A stretch of DNA of 64,000 nucleotides from Acidovorax sp. sif1233 (GCF_019218755.1 NZ_JAHUWZ010000004.1:372001-436000), one strand, 5' to 3'. Counted from the stretch's first letter, positions 26,667 to 35,694 are shown. The notes: generated by a model from the letters alone, not told the origin. A program made the numbers and translations.

Positions 26667-27596
26667 ATGGAGTTATCTGACATCGATCTGAACCTGCTGG
26701 TCTTGTTTCAGCAACTCATGGTCGAGCGGCGCGTGTCCAAGGTGGCCGACAACATGGGCCTCACCCAGCCTGCCGTCAGCAATGCGCTGGCCAAGCTGCG
26801 CCGAATCTTCGGCGACGAGTTGTTCCTGCGCACGTCGGGCGGCATGGTGCCCACGCCCTTTGCCGAACAACTCGGCGAACCGGTCGGATACGCGCTGGGC
26901 ATGATCCACAGTGGACTGAACCAGCGCATGCAGTTCACGCCAGCCACGCTCAAGCGCACCATCACCATCGGCATGACGGACATTGGAGAGATCGTCTTCC
27001 TTCCAGCGCTGCTGGAGCGCCTGGGGCGGGAAGCGCCCGGTGTGACGCTGAATACCGTGCGCAACAACGCGACCAATCTGCGCGACGATATGGAGTCTGG
27101 CAAGGTGGACCTGGCCATCGGTCTGCTGCCCCAGCTCAAGGCGGGCTTCTTCCAGCGGCGGCTGTTTCGCCAGCGCTATGTGTGCCTGTTCCGCAAGGGC
27201 CACACGCTGGACCGGCCGAAGCTGCTGCTCGCCGACTACAAGGCGGCGGAGCACCTGGTGATCGTCGCCGCGGGCACGGGGCATGGCAAAGTCGACGAGT
27301 TGATCCAGAAGGCCGGCATCGACCGCCTTGTGCGGCTGAGCGTGCCGCACTTTGTCAGTGTGGGCCACATCCTGCAAGGCACGGCGCTGGTGGCGACGGT
27401 GCCCGAGCTCCTGGCACTCAAGCTGGTCGAGCCCTTCGGGCTGACATTGCGCACGCACCCGGTCAAGTTGCCCGAGGCACCGATCAGTGTGTTCTGGCAT
27501 GCCAAGGTGCATCGCGAACCAGTGAACCAGTGGCTGCGTGGCATGGTGTTCGAGCTGTTCGGCGGCGATCGCGCTGATGGCAGCGGGTCGCCGTGA
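26667..27596 (+). CDS. nagR: NahR/NagR-like LysR-family activator
   Basis: A 309-residue LysR regulator. The start MELSDIDLNLLVLFQQLMVE, the helix-turn-helix LTQPAVSNALAKLRRIFGD, and the effector-domain segments GMTDIGEI, VDLAIGLLPQLKAGFFQRRL, AAGTGHG and PISVFWHAKVH parallel NahR of plasmid NAH7 almost block by block. NahR and NagR respond to salicylate and activate salicylate operons. The ATG at 26667 is chosen by homology; GGAG lies a few bases upstream. It probably acts at the box at 18404 and perhaps on its own divergent region. Confidence 0.88.
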   Translation: MELSDIDLNLLVLFQQLMVERRVSKVADNMGLTQPAVSNALAKLRRIFGDELFLRTSGGMVPTPFAEQLGEPVGYALGMIHSGLNQRMQFTPATLKRTITIGMTDIGEIVFLPALLERLGREAPGVTLNTVRNNATNLRDDMESGKVDLAIGLLPQLKAGFFQRRLFRQRYVCLFRKGHTLDRPKLLLADYKAAEHLVIVAAGTGHGKVDELIQKAGIDRLVRLSVPHFVSVGHILQGTALVATVPELLALKLVEPFGLTLRTHPVKLPEAPISVFWHAKVHREPVNQWLRGMVFELFGGDRADGSGSP

Positions 27597-27668
27597 CCGC
27601 CGACAGTCTGGGGCCGTCCACAAGCTCGCTCCTGAACCGACGCCGCCATCCAGGCTCCCATCGCAGAC

Positions 27669-27702
27669 AAAAAAAGGGGCGCAGACATCCGTCCACGCCC
27701 CT
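27669..27702 (-). terminator. Intrinsic terminator of the second EF-G gene
   Basis: On the minus strand AGGGGCG and CGCCCCT form the outer stem, with an inner GAC/GTC pairing, followed by a run of seven T including the last stem base. It lies 51 bases after the EF-G stop codon, in the 157-base convergent gap with the LysR gene. Confidence 0.75.
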
Positions 27703-27753
27703 CCCGTCTTGCGCTGCCAGGCCATCGATTCCGGCCTATCGCGCTGATTCAAT

Positions 27754-29787
27754 TCACGGCACCAACGCAGCCATCTCCCCCGCAGGCACCACCCCATAGT
27801 GGTCCAGCTGCATCGAGTACTGCGCACGGCCCGAAGACAATGCGCGCAGGCTGCCGATGTAGCCGAACATCTCTTTCAGCGGTACCTCGGCCTCGACCGT
27901 GGCGGCATTGCCGCGCTGGCCCTGGCCGCGCACCACGCCACGGCGACGGTTCAAATCGCCGATGCTGTCGCCCAGGTACTCGGCCGGGGTGATGACCTCG
28001 ACGGCCATCACGGGTTCGAGCACCTGGGGCCCGGCCTTGGCAAACGCTTCGCGGAAGGCGGCCATGGCCGCCAGCTCGAAGGCCAGCGTGGACGAGTCAC
28101 GCTCGTGGAAGCTGCCATCCACCAGCGTGGCCGCGAAGTCCACGGCGGGGAAGCCCGCCACCACGCCCGTGAGGGCGGCGCGGCGGATGCCGGCCTCCAC
28201 CCCAGGGATGAACTCGCGCGGCACGGCGCCGCCGACGATGCGACTTTCAAAGCGGATGCCTTCGCCCCTTGGCAGGGGTTCGAGCAGCAACCTCACCTCG
28301 GCGAACTGGCCGGGGCCGCCCGATTGCTTCTTGTGCACATGGTGTACCTCCACACTCTTCGAAATGGTTTCACGGTAGGCCACCTGGGGGCGGCCGACCG
28401 ACACGTTGACGCCGTGGCGTGCGCGCAGCTTCTCGATCGAGACCTCGAGCTGCAGCTCGCCCATGCCGGACAGAATGGTCTGGCCGGATTCGGCATCGTG
28501 CTGCAGGCGCAGGCTCGGGTCTTCGCGCAGCAGGGACTGCAGGGCCTTGGACAGGCCTTGCTGGTCCGCGCTCGCCTTGGGCTCGATGGCCACGTGGATC
28601 ACCGGCTCGGGCACACTGATCTGCTCCAGCACCACGGGGTGGGCCGGATCGCTCAGGGTGTGGCCCGTCAGCGTGTCCTTGAGGCCGACGACGGCGGCGA
28701 TGTCGCCCGCCACCAGCTCGTCGCGCTCGATGTGCTTGTCGGCATGCACTTCGTACAGGCGCGACACGCGCTCGGTCTTGCCCGTGCTGGTGTTGAGCAC
28801 CACGTCGCCCCGGCCCAGTCGGCCGCTGTACACGCGCACGAACACCTTGGCGCCATGGTCGTCGGTGACGACCTTGAACGCCAGGGCCTTGAACGGGTCC
28901 GCAGCGGTCTCGCCGCCTTCGCGCACGATGTCGTCCGGAGAGGGCAGGTAGTCCACCACGGCGTCGAGCAAAGGCTCCACGCCGCGGTTCTTGAAGGCCG
29001 AGCCGGCCAGCGCGGGCACGAAGGTGCCTGCCAGCACGCCCTTGCGGAGGGCGGCATGCAGCACGTCCACAGCGACCTCTTCGCCGTTCACGTAGGCCTG
29101 CAGCGCGGCTTCGTCCTGCTCCACGGCGGCCTCTACCAGGCGGGCGCGTGCGCGCACGGCTTGCTCGAGCAGCTCGGCGGGCACGTCGGCTTCGCGGTAG
29201 GGCGCACTCGCGTCGTCCTTGTCCCAGATGCGGGCGCGCAGGCTCAGCAAGTCCACCACGCCACGGAAGTCGCCTTCCGCACCGATGGGGATCTGCAGCG
29301 GCACCACGCGCACGCCCAGGCGTTCTTCCATCATGGCCACGACGCGGTGGAAGTCCGCACCCACGCGGTCGAGCTTGTTGATGAAGGCGATGCGCGGCAC
29401 GCGGTACTTGTCGGCCAAGCGCCAGTTGGTCTCGGTCTGCGGCTCCACGCCTGCCACGCCGTCGAACACGACGACCGCGCCATCGAGCACACGCAGCGAG
29501 CGGTTCACCTCGATGTTGAAGTCGATATGCCCGGGCGTGTCGATCAGGTTGATCTGCGTGCCCTTCCAGTGCACGGTGACGGCCGCGCTGTTGATGGTGA
29601 TGCCGCGCTGTTGCTCCTGTGGATCGAAGTCCATGTGGGCCGTGCCGTCGTGCACTTCGCCGATGCGGTGGCTCTCGCCGGTGTAGAACAGGATGCGTTC
29701 GGTGGTCGTGGTCTTGCCCGCATCGACGTGGGCGATGACACCGAGGTTACGCAGATGGGCATTGCTGGTGTTGCGTGAATTTCTCAT
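27754..29787 (-). CDS. fusA: Elongation factor G paralogue (EF-G 2)
   Basis: A 677-residue translational GTPase with all G motifs: [22 protein letters not shown] and GSAFKN. Domains II to V follow, including the domain-IV stretch [13 protein letters not shown]. It is an EF-G rather than a ribosome-protection Tet protein, judging by length and the overall EF-G layout. It stands alone, away from rpsL, rpsG and tuf, so it is likely a second copy beside a canonical fusA elsewhere. The ribosome binding site is weak. A promoter, a mini-ORF and a terminator lie upstream at 30021-30182 and may attenuate it. Confidence 0.9.
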   Translation of the reverse strand: MRNSRNTSNAHLRNLGVIAHVDAGKTTTTERILFYTGESHRIGEVHDGTAHMDFDPQEQQRGITINSAAVTVHWKGTQINLIDTPGHIDFNIEVNRSLRVLDGAVVVFDGVAGVEPQTETNWRLADKYRVPRIAFINKLDRVGADFHRVVAMMEERLGVRVVPLQIPIGAEGDFRGVVDLLSLRARIWDKDDASAPYREADVPAELLEQAVRARARLVEAAVEQDEAALQAYVNGEEVAVDVLHAALRKGVLAGTFVPALAGSAFKNRGVEPLLDAVVDYLPSPDDIVREGGETAADPFKALAFKVVTDDHGAKVFVRVYSGRLGRGDVVLNTSTGKTERVSRLYEVHADKHIERDELVAGDIAAVVGLKDTLTGHTLSDPAHPVVLEQISVPEPVIHVAIEPKASADQQGLSKALQSLLREDPSLRLQHDAESGQTILSGMGELQLEVSIEKLRARHGVNVSVGRPQVAYRETISKSVEVHHVHKKQSGGPGQFAEVRLLLEPLPRGEGIRFESRIVGGAVPREFIPGVEAGIRRAALTGVVAGFPAVDFAATLVDGSFHERDSSTLAFELAAMAAFREAFAKAGPQVLEPVMAVEVITPAEYLGDSIGDLNRRRGVVRGQGQRGNAATVEAEVPLKEMFGYIGSLRALSSGRAQYSMQLDHYGVVPAGEMAALVP

Positions 29788-30020
29788 GGCGAATCTTTCA
29801 ATCTCTTGCGGCTGCGCCCGGCTCTGCGAGCAGCTGCCGCCTGGTTGGCTATCTGCCAGCCCAGGCGAGATGGATTCGCCTTCAGGCTAGCGTTGAATCG
29901 GTGTTGTGCTGTCGCCGAAGCCCGGGCGCACGGAACTCAAGCTCCGGCGGCCGGGAATCGTGGCAATCAACTTGTCGTAGGTACGCATAGGTTGGGTGGT
30001 GAGAAAGTCTGAAAAAACAA

Positions 30021-30147
30021 AAAACCCCGGAGGTGGAGCCTGCCGGGGTTTTATGGACCGGAAGGCGCACAGCCCTCCGACACGCGATCGAGGGGCGCAA
30101 CTAGGGGGTGAACGATGCCTTGATCACGTTGGTGAGAATTTTCATAA
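30021..30147 (-). ncRNA. Candidate attenuator leader or small RNA upstream of the second EF-G gene
   Basis: A predicted transcript of about 125 bases. It would begin near 30147, a few bases before or at an ATG, and end at a strong terminator. The stem AAAACCCCGG / CCGGGG (30021-30052) is followed on the minus strand by TTTTTTGTTTTTT. It contains a 14-codon frame (30101-30145) encoding MKILTNVIKASFTP. A 7-bp hairpin (GGAGGGC with GCCTTCC, one G-U pair) lies between frame and terminator. The EF-G gene begins 233 bases downstream with no better promoter visible, so the terminator may control it. A free-standing small RNA is the alternative. Confidence 0.45.
30101..30145 (-). CDS. Possible 14-residue leader peptide
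   Basis: ATG to TAG encodes MKILTNVIKASFTP. If transcription starts where the promoter predicts, the messenger has almost no leader, so the AGGAGG seen upstream is promoter spacer and not a ribosome binding site. Coding status is uncertain; the open frame could be chance inside a small RNA. Confidence 0.3.
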   Translation of the reverse strand: MKILTNVIKASFTP

Positions 30148-30153
30148 GACCGA

Positions 30154-30182
30154 ATTATCCTCCTCGCACAGAGAGCTTGCAA
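30154..30182 (-). promoter_or_regulatory. Sigma-70 promoter of the EF-G leader
   Basis: On the minus strand TTGCAA (30182-30177), a 17-base spacer and GATAAT (30159-30154, five of six matches). The predicted start is about 30147. Confidence 0.6.
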
Positions 30183-30494
30183 GCGACCTGGCTGCCTGCC
30201 TGCGCCTGCCGCCTCCGGCTCGGGCAAAGAACTGGCTGTTGCCTGGCCGCACGGCGTTCGAAACCTGCACACGGCAGGGCCGAATCGACGTTACAGGCAC
30301 AGCGGGCGGCAGGACGGCGCAACTGAATCTTGCGTGCATGCCTGTCACTGCATCGAAGGTGGATGACCGCTGTAGGCCACACAGCGACTGCCGTCACGCG
30401 CGATTTTCCAACGGATGGGTGCCATCGGCGACAACAGTCACTGCCTGGTCAAAACTCGGCGATGAACGGCCAGCAGGGGCATGGGCAGCACACC
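30183..30494. other. Gene-free stretch between EF-G leader promoter and the GMN membrane protein gene
   Basis: About 310 bases. No open frame with convincing codon use and no clear terminator with a T-run were found. It must contain the 3' end of the membrane-protein transcript. Confidence 0.5.
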
Positions 30495-32147
30495 TCATTC
30501 TCCTGTGCGCCGCCACACCAGCCCCAGCGCCTTGACTTTCTGCCAGGCACTGGCGCGTTCGTCCGAAAGCACGTCCAGAAAGTCCGACAGGCGTTTGGAC
30601 TTGACCATGGTGTAAACCGTCAGCAAGGTGGTCAAGGCAAACACGACGGCAAAAATCCCCAGCTTGCGGGCCGGGGGAGCATCGGCCTCGGCCAGCAAAT
30701 TCATGCCCAGGAAGCCCGTGGTCACGGTGCCGATCAGGCCAAAGATGGTCACGACCGTCAGCCTGACGACGGTGTTGGCCTGGCGGCGCAGGCTGTCCGC
30801 GTCCAGGTACTGGTTCATTTCGCCAATGCGCTCCTTGACCTCCGTGTACAGCGGGTCCAGCCCGAGGTGGTTGGCGCACATGCGGAACAGGGCACGCACC
30901 TGGGCCTGTTCGGACACCTCGTGGAACCAGTAGCGGTGCGTGAAGCGCAGAAAGCCGGCAAAGCTGTCACGGATCGTGCGCTTGAAGCGGCGCACGCTGG
31001 CGGCGTCGGCAATGTCCAGGTTTTTCAGTGCCTCGGCCAGCCGGTCCGAGAACATCAGCAGCGCCGCTTTCTGGAAATGCGCAATCAGGAACAACAAGAA
31101 ATGCTGGTGCCGGAACTGCGCCAGCACCCCCCGGTCGCGGCAGACAAAAAACGGGCTGTGGGCATCGCCCAGCACCAGCAGCGAATGGCCGCTGCAAAGA
31201 TACCGCGTGTTGGGAGCCGCGCCACTGTGGCTCCAGAATCGGTCGTAACAAAACCGCTTTTCGAAGTCGGCCAGATGCTCTTCGGCATAGGGCAGGCTGG
31301 CGTCGTCGCTGGAGGTGGCCGCCCCGGTCACCAGGCCGAGGCGGACGAAGTCGCTGCGGCTCAGTGCGCGCGGGTTGTCCAGCGCCAGGAACGCCAGTTG
31401 CGGCATGCGGTAGTACTCGATCTGGCGATAGCGCAAGGGACCGCTGCGCTCCGAATGGTCGCTCACCAGGGGCTCCAGCAGCCAAGCCCAATGGGCGGCG
31501 ATGCGCGGGGCGCGGTGGCTGCTGACATGGGCCATGAAGAGGTCGCGCTGGTTGGCGTCGGACTGGGCCAGCACCTGCCCCGCGGCGTCCAGCCACTCGG
31601 CGCTGTACAGGCAGTGCTGCGCATGGCCCTTCGCATCCCAGCTGGCGGGGTAGCCGCGGCCAAAGCGGTACAGCAGTTCCTGCGCCTGGGCCAGCGCCAG
31701 GTCGCGGGCGCTGACCTCGACATTGAGCAGCACCAGATCCAGGTCGAGGAAAAAGTAAAGGTCCACATGGACGATGTCGAGCGTGATCGGCGGCGCACCG
31801 GGGTGCAGCACCGCCCGCACGGCACTGACGTCGCTGCGCCGGAATACCCGCATCGGTGAACCTGCGGCGCTGCTGCCTTTCTGGCTGCGCCCCTCGCCGT
31901 ACAGGAAGCGCTGCACGTAGGGCAAGAAGGTCACGAACTCGTTGTAGTGGCGCTCGTGAAAACGATCGCTGTCGCCCGTGAATTCATCCACCACCTCGCG
32001 CCAGGGCGAGGCCTCGCCCATGTCCGCCAGCACCTGCCAGGGCTTGGCGTGCCGCCCCTCGGAACCCCGCACCGGCATCAGGCGCAGGGGCCACAACAGG
32101 ACCTGGCGCAACTCCCGCACGCAGGCGGGATAGGACTCGGTTGACAT
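30495..32147 (-). CDS. Large cytoplasmic-domain membrane protein with CorA-like GMN motif
   Basis: A 550-residue protein. About 465 residues of soluble sequence, with no family I recognise, precede two C-terminal helices. The first ends TTGFLGMNLL and the second is IFAVVFALTTLLTVYTMV followed by KSKRL. A GMN at the end of the first of two terminal helices is the hallmark of the CorA (2-TM-GxN) channel superfamily, so a divalent-cation channel or a channel-derived sensor is possible. The ATG at 32147 has AAAGG upstream. It is encoded 286 bases after the ATP-grasp gene in the same direction and may belong to that set. A genuine CorA is encoded at 44220. Confidence 0.7.
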   Translation of the reverse strand: MSTESYPACVRELRQVLLWPLRLMPVRGSEGRHAKPWQVLADMGEASPWREVVDEFTGDSDRFHERHYNEFVTFLPYVQRFLYGEGRSQKGSSAAGSPMRVFRRSDVSAVRAVLHPGAPPITLDIVHVDLYFFLDLDLVLLNVEVSARDLALAQAQELLYRFGRGYPASWDAKGHAQHCLYSAEWLDAAGQVLAQSDANQRDLFMAHVSSHRAPRIAAHWAWLLEPLVSDHSERSGPLRYRQIEYYRMPQLAFLALDNPRALSRSDFVRLGLVTGAATSSDDASLPYAEEHLADFEKRFCYDRFWSHSGAAPNTRYLCSGHSLLVLGDAHSPFFVCRDRGVLAQFRHQHFLLFLIAHFQKAALLMFSDRLAEALKNLDIADAASVRRFKRTIRDSFAGFLRFTHRYWFHEVSEQAQVRALFRMCANHLGLDPLYTEVKERIGEMNQYLDADSLRRQANTVVRLTVVTIFGLIGTVTTGFLGMNLLAEADAPPARKLGIFAVVFALTTLLTVYTMVKSKRLSDFLDVLSDERASAWQKVKALGLVWRRTGE

Positions 32148-32433
32148 GCAGTGGCCTTTCGTCTGGTTCGTGATGCCGAGCAAAACACTTGCGGCGTGGG
32201 CACCGTGCGCCGACTGGCGGTTCATTCAGCCGTCATGGCGTGGGCGCCAGCGCCCATTTCACGTGGTGCAGCCAGGAAATCAATCCCGGATTTCCTCGCG
32301 ACCTGCCGCAAACCGGGCTTCGGAAACCATGCTAACCAAAACAGCGGAGGATGGGTCCACCGCATCGGCGATCGGCCCATTTCCGAGCAGGCCCGCCGTC
32401 CGTAAAAAAACCGCCAAATGTTCCCGCGTCGAA

Positions 32434-33966
32434 CTACCCAGGCGTCACCGCGTCAGGTTGCAAACGAGACGCGCTGCCACGCTGCGCAGTGGATGTGAAT
32501 CGGCGTTCCACCTGCAGCAGGAAGTGCGAGAGCAAAGTGGAATACAGCTTGTCGCCCAATGCCGCATCTTCCATGCCAACATCGAGATTGGGGTTGTCGT
32601 TGATCTCGATGACATAGACACCAGAGCCCGTGGCCTTGATGTCCACCCCATAAAATCCATTGCCAACCAGGCGCGCGGAATTGACGGCTGCCGCCAGCAC
32701 CTCTGTGGGCACATCTTGCAGCGGTACGCCCTGCACCCGCCCCTCCGTGTACTTGCCATTTGCTGTGTGCTGCAGTATCTGCCAGTGCCCATTGCACATG
32801 AAGTACTTCGCCGCGAAGACCGCTTGCCCCGCCAGAACCCCCACGCGCCAGTCAAAGTCTGTGTACATGTACTCCTGCAGCAGGATGATTTCCGATTCCC
32901 TGAGCATGCCTTTCGCAATGTCCTGGAGATGCTCAAAGCTCTCCGCCTTCTTGACACTGCGGCTGAAAGCACCATCCGGTACTTTCACCACCACGGGGTA
33001 GTCCAGCGTGTGCTCCAAGCCGGCCAGCGTGCGCCGGCTGGCCATGCGCGTCACCGGTGTGGCAATGGCATGCTCGCGCAGAAGCTCCGCCAAAAAGGCT
33101 TTGTTCGTGCAGCGCAGGATGGACACGGGGTCGTCTATGACCGGCATGCCCTCGGCGACAGCCTTTCTCGCAAACTGAAAGGTATGGTGCGTCACCGCGG
33201 TGGTTTCCCGAATGAACAGCGCATCGAACTGGGTCAGGCGGGAGAAGTCCTTCTTCTCGATAAGTTCCACCGCAATTCCCATGTCCTGCCCCACATCAAC
33301 CAACTTCTTGAGCGTCCTGAGACTGGACGGAGGAAGCGGGTCATCCGGATCGTGCAGGACCGCGAGGTCCATCCGGGGCAGGGGCATGGCGACCATGGGG
33401 CGCCAGCTGCGCCGCGTGTACTGGCGGAGCGCTCGAACAAAGACCTCATCGCGCGCAGGCTCGACATCGCGAAGGTCCAACGCCTGTATTCCGCCGAGCT
33501 GCCAGTTTGCGGACTGCTCCTGCCGTTCGAGGGTGATCTCCATCAATGGACAACGGAACAGTTCAAAGCTCTTTCGAGCCAGCGGCGCCAGCACGGGGTC
33601 CTCCATGACCCCGAAGAACACATGCAAGGTCAGTGTATTCACGGAGCCGGGGATTTCCTTCAGCGGACCGACCAGTCTATTGAGCTGCACGAACGCTTCA
33701 TCAGGCTGCATTCGCTTGCGCTGAAGGCTGAGTATGGTGTCCACGCTGGGGGTGACCCGGTCGCCACGCGCCTCCGCCAGCAGGGAGCAGTAGTAGCCCA
33801 TGCTGAGGTAGCCATAAGTCCGGCAAAGGTTCGTGACCTTGCGAAAACGCCCCCGGGCATCCGGCTCCTCCGCCACGAATTGATCGGCGGTGATGACTCT
33901 GATCTCGGGCTCGCTCCATCGAAAGTCTGCGAGCTTCTCCACCACGATCACATGTTCTGAAGACAA
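32434..33966 (-). CDS. RLAN-domain RimK-like ATP-grasp ligase
   Basis: A 510-residue protein. The N-terminal ~190 residues (VIVVEKLADFRW, TNLCRTYGYLSMGYYCSLLAEARG) are the RLAN domain, known mainly fused to RimK-like ligases. The C-terminal ATP-grasp (about 290-500) has the phosphate-binding YPVVVKVPDGAFSRSVKKA and the Mg-binding VIEINDNPNLD. Such enzymes join amino acids or peptides using ATP. A TTG at 33966 is the likely start: it is one base after the stop of the preceding gene, with GGAAAG nearby. In-frame codons upstream would read into that gene. It is translationally coupled to the GNAT/C39 gene, the classic partner of this family. Confidence 0.85.
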   Translation of the reverse strand: MSSEHVIVVEKLADFRWSEPEIRVITADQFVAEEPDARGRFRKVTNLCRTYGYLSMGYYCSLLAEARGDRVTPSVDTILSLQRKRMQPDEAFVQLNRLVGPLKEIPGSVNTLTLHVFFGVMEDPVLAPLARKSFELFRCPLMEITLERQEQSANWQLGGIQALDLRDVEPARDEVFVRALRQYTRRSWRPMVAMPLPRMDLAVLHDPDDPLPPSSLRTLKKLVDVGQDMGIAVELIEKKDFSRLTQFDALFIRETTAVTHHTFQFARKAVAEGMPVIDDPVSILRCTNKAFLAELLREHAIATPVTRMASRRTLAGLEHTLDYPVVVKVPDGAFSRSVKKAESFEHLQDIAKGMLRESEIILLQEYMYTDFDWRVGVLAGQAVFAAKYFMCNGHWQILQHTANGKYTEGRVQGVPLQDVPTEVLAAAVNSARLVGNGFYGVDIKATGSGVYVIEINDNPNLDVGMEDAALGDKLYSTLLSHFLLQVERRFTSTAQRGSASRLQPDAVTPG

Positions 33967-33967
33967 T

Positions 33968-35080
33968 TTATTTCTTTCCGGAGATGACGACCGCGGCAGT
34001 GCGCCTGCGGCGCCCGTACTTGGCGATCTTCTTGAATTCACCAAAGCTGATGGACACTCCGCCGTCCGGGTCACTGGAACGCGCCATAGGGTCCAGAAGG
34101 CGAAAAACCGCGCCGTCAAAGCCGGTGATTACCACCCAATGTGGCGTTTTCTCCCGGTGAAGCCGCCACAGACTGATGAGGACAATGGGCAGGCTTCCCA
34201 TGCGCAATTGCTCAATCACGCTTTCGGGAGAGACGGGCCGGGCATGGACAGGAACGCGGTGAGCCTCCAGTTCCAACCGGAAGTCGTTTTCCACCAGCTG
34301 GATGACGTCTTTCTTGAGAGGGTCGCGCACACTGTCCATGAAGAGTGATGCGCCAGCCGCTGCATAGACCGACACGTCAAAGCCGCGGCGCAATGCCGCA
34401 TGCGCAAGTCCGAAAGGACCACACCCACCATGGCCCGCCGCCATAAAGACCGTTGTGGCCTCACGCCATAGGCGGATTTCGGCGGCTTGATTGACAGGGA
34501 TGGACGGGTCCACGGCAGACATGGCCATCAGCAATGCGCAGGGCCCACAGGTGAAATCCAGCGTCTGGGCGTAGTGCCGCACCCGAGAGGCGTTCCCTTC
34601 TCGCGCCCGCGCGTCGTCGAAGAGATCCTTCTGAAAGCACAAAGCGGCTTCGCCATCGCCGTAGTAGGCAAGCTTGCGGCCCATCCCCACGAATCCATGG
34701 CGAAGGAACAAGCGGTGTGCGCAGACATTGGAAGTCCTGCTCTCCAGCCTCAAAACCGCGCACCCGGCTTCTCGCGCGTCCCTGATCGCCGCGGTCAAAA
34801 GTTCACCGGCCATGCCGGAACCCCGTGCGGCAGACGCCACAGCGATCGAGTACAGGCGAGCTACAGAGGATCCCTTGCGGCGCAATACCACGCAGGCCCC
34901 CTCCAAGACTTCGCTCGATCTGCACACGAGAACGCGGGCCGACGGGCTGGCCAGCATGCGTTGCCAACTTCTGAACGAGATTCTGTCGTTCTCGAAAGCC
35001 GCGCGCTCCAGCCGATCGAGCGCGGCCAGATCGCCACGGTTCGCCGGCTCCACCTTGCTCCGATGGGAAGACGGCTTCAT
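33968..35080 (-). CDS. GNAT acetyltransferase fused to a C39-like cysteine peptidase
   Basis: A 370-residue fusion. Residues about 10-150 are a GNAT domain (LYSIAVASAARGSGMAGELL is the acetyl-CoA loop; RLFLRHGFVGMGRKLAYY ends it). Residues about 170-350 are a papain-like C39 peptidase domain with a plausible triad of C178 (FTCGPC), H314 (HWVVITGF) and D330 (LLDPM). It has no export signal or membrane helix. This fusion is almost always encoded next to RLAN-RimK ligases and is predicted to act in peptide synthesis or maturation. Its ATG overlaps the stop of the upstream 40-aa gene (ATGA). Confidence 0.86.
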   Translation of the reverse strand: MKPSSHRSKVEPANRGDLAALDRLERAAFENDRISFRSWQRMLASPSARVLVCRSSEVLEGACVVLRRKGSSVARLYSIAVASAARGSGMAGELLTAAIRDAREAGCAVLRLESRTSNVCAHRLFLRHGFVGMGRKLAYYGDGEAALCFQKDLFDDARAREGNASRVRHYAQTLDFTCGPCALLMAMSAVDPSIPVNQAAEIRLWREATTVFMAAGHGGCGPFGLAHAALRRGFDVSVYAAAGASLFMDSVRDPLKKDVIQLVENDFRLELEAHRVPVHARPVSPESVIEQLRMGSLPIVLISLWRLHREKTPHWVVITGFDGAVFRLLDPMARSSDPDGGVSISFGEFKKIAKYGRRRRTAAVVISGKK

Positions 35081-35199
35081 CGAAGACCGCGCCCGGATTT
35101 GCGCGCGCCCCGGTCAGATAGCTTCAATGCCATCCACGCGACGCCGATCGTAACCAGCAGTACCAGCAGCGCCAGCGACACATGCACCCAGTCATCCAT
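35077..35199 (-). CDS. 40-residue single-helix membrane peptide coupled to the GNAT/C39 gene
   Basis: An ORF too short for usual gene callers. GGAAGG precedes the ATG at 35199. The product starts MDDWVHVSLALLVLLVTIGV, giving one membrane helix with an acidic outside-facing N-terminus, then a basic tail (KLSDRGARKSGRGLR). Its TGA overlaps the ATG of the next gene, so translation should be coupled. It could be the peptide acted on by the ligase and peptidase, or a membrane anchor for them. No homologue is recognised. Confidence 0.7.
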   Translation of the reverse strand: MDDWVHVSLALLVLLVTIGVAWMALKLSDRGARKSGRGLR

Positions 35200-35280
35200 G
35201 GATCGACCTTCCGGGATCGCAACGCCTGCGATCCGACAGCCACGCTCCCATGGATGGGGCCCACTGGATGCGGAGCGATG

Positions 35281-35628
35281 TCAATGGCACGGGAATTCCT
35301 CAGCACCAGCGACTTTCACCACGCGGCCAAACTCGGCGTGCGGCAACACGCGCATCACGCAGCACACGGTGTGCAATACATCCTTGCGTTGCACAAGCAA
35401 GCTGAGACTTGCCCGCTCGCGGGGCCTGTCCAGACACATTCGGTACCCCCGCAACCGGGCGCCCAGAGCCGAATGAAGTGTCTTTCGCAAGTCCTGTGCG
35501 TCGGTGCATGAAGCGACCAGGGGCAGCGCCACCAGAGAGGCCGGACCGTCGCACTCCCCGGGGAAGGGCAGCATGGCCACCCGGTGCAGGCTGATCCCTG
35601 CGTATGTTTGCAGCATGTCTTTCGCCAC
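35281..35628 (-). CDS. Conserved-looking hypothetical protein, 115 residues
   Basis: A GTG start at 35628 with AAGG eight bases upstream. Codon use follows the GC-rich pattern of real genes here. The protein is soluble and contains five Cys and several His (VLHTVCCVMRVLPH, EEFPCH), which might bind a metal. No family is recognised. It is the first gene of the minus-strand set leading to the ATP-grasp ligase, 81 bases ahead of the 40-residue peptide, and is preceded by a KdpE-like site. Confidence 0.6.
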   Translation of the reverse strand: MAKDMLQTYAGISLHRVAMLPFPGECDGPASLVALPLVASCTDAQDLRKTLHSALGARLRGYRMCLDRPRERASLSLLVQRKDVLHTVCCVMRVLPHAEFGRVVKVAGAEEFPCH

Positions 35629-35694
35629 GGGGCCACCTTCAAAAAAAGGGGTAGTGGCATCTGTTGAACATGCACCCAGTCTAGAAAAACTGGT

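Noticed and set aside
27799-29778. Long open frame antisense to the EF-G gene
   Set aside because: It is the mirror of a strongly conserved gene in GC-rich DNA; its translation is Arg/His/Gln-rich low-complexity with no family resemblance.
27754-29787. EF-G paralogue as a TetM-type ribosome-protection protein
   Set aside because: Length, domain II-V wording and G-domain sequence are those of EF-G.
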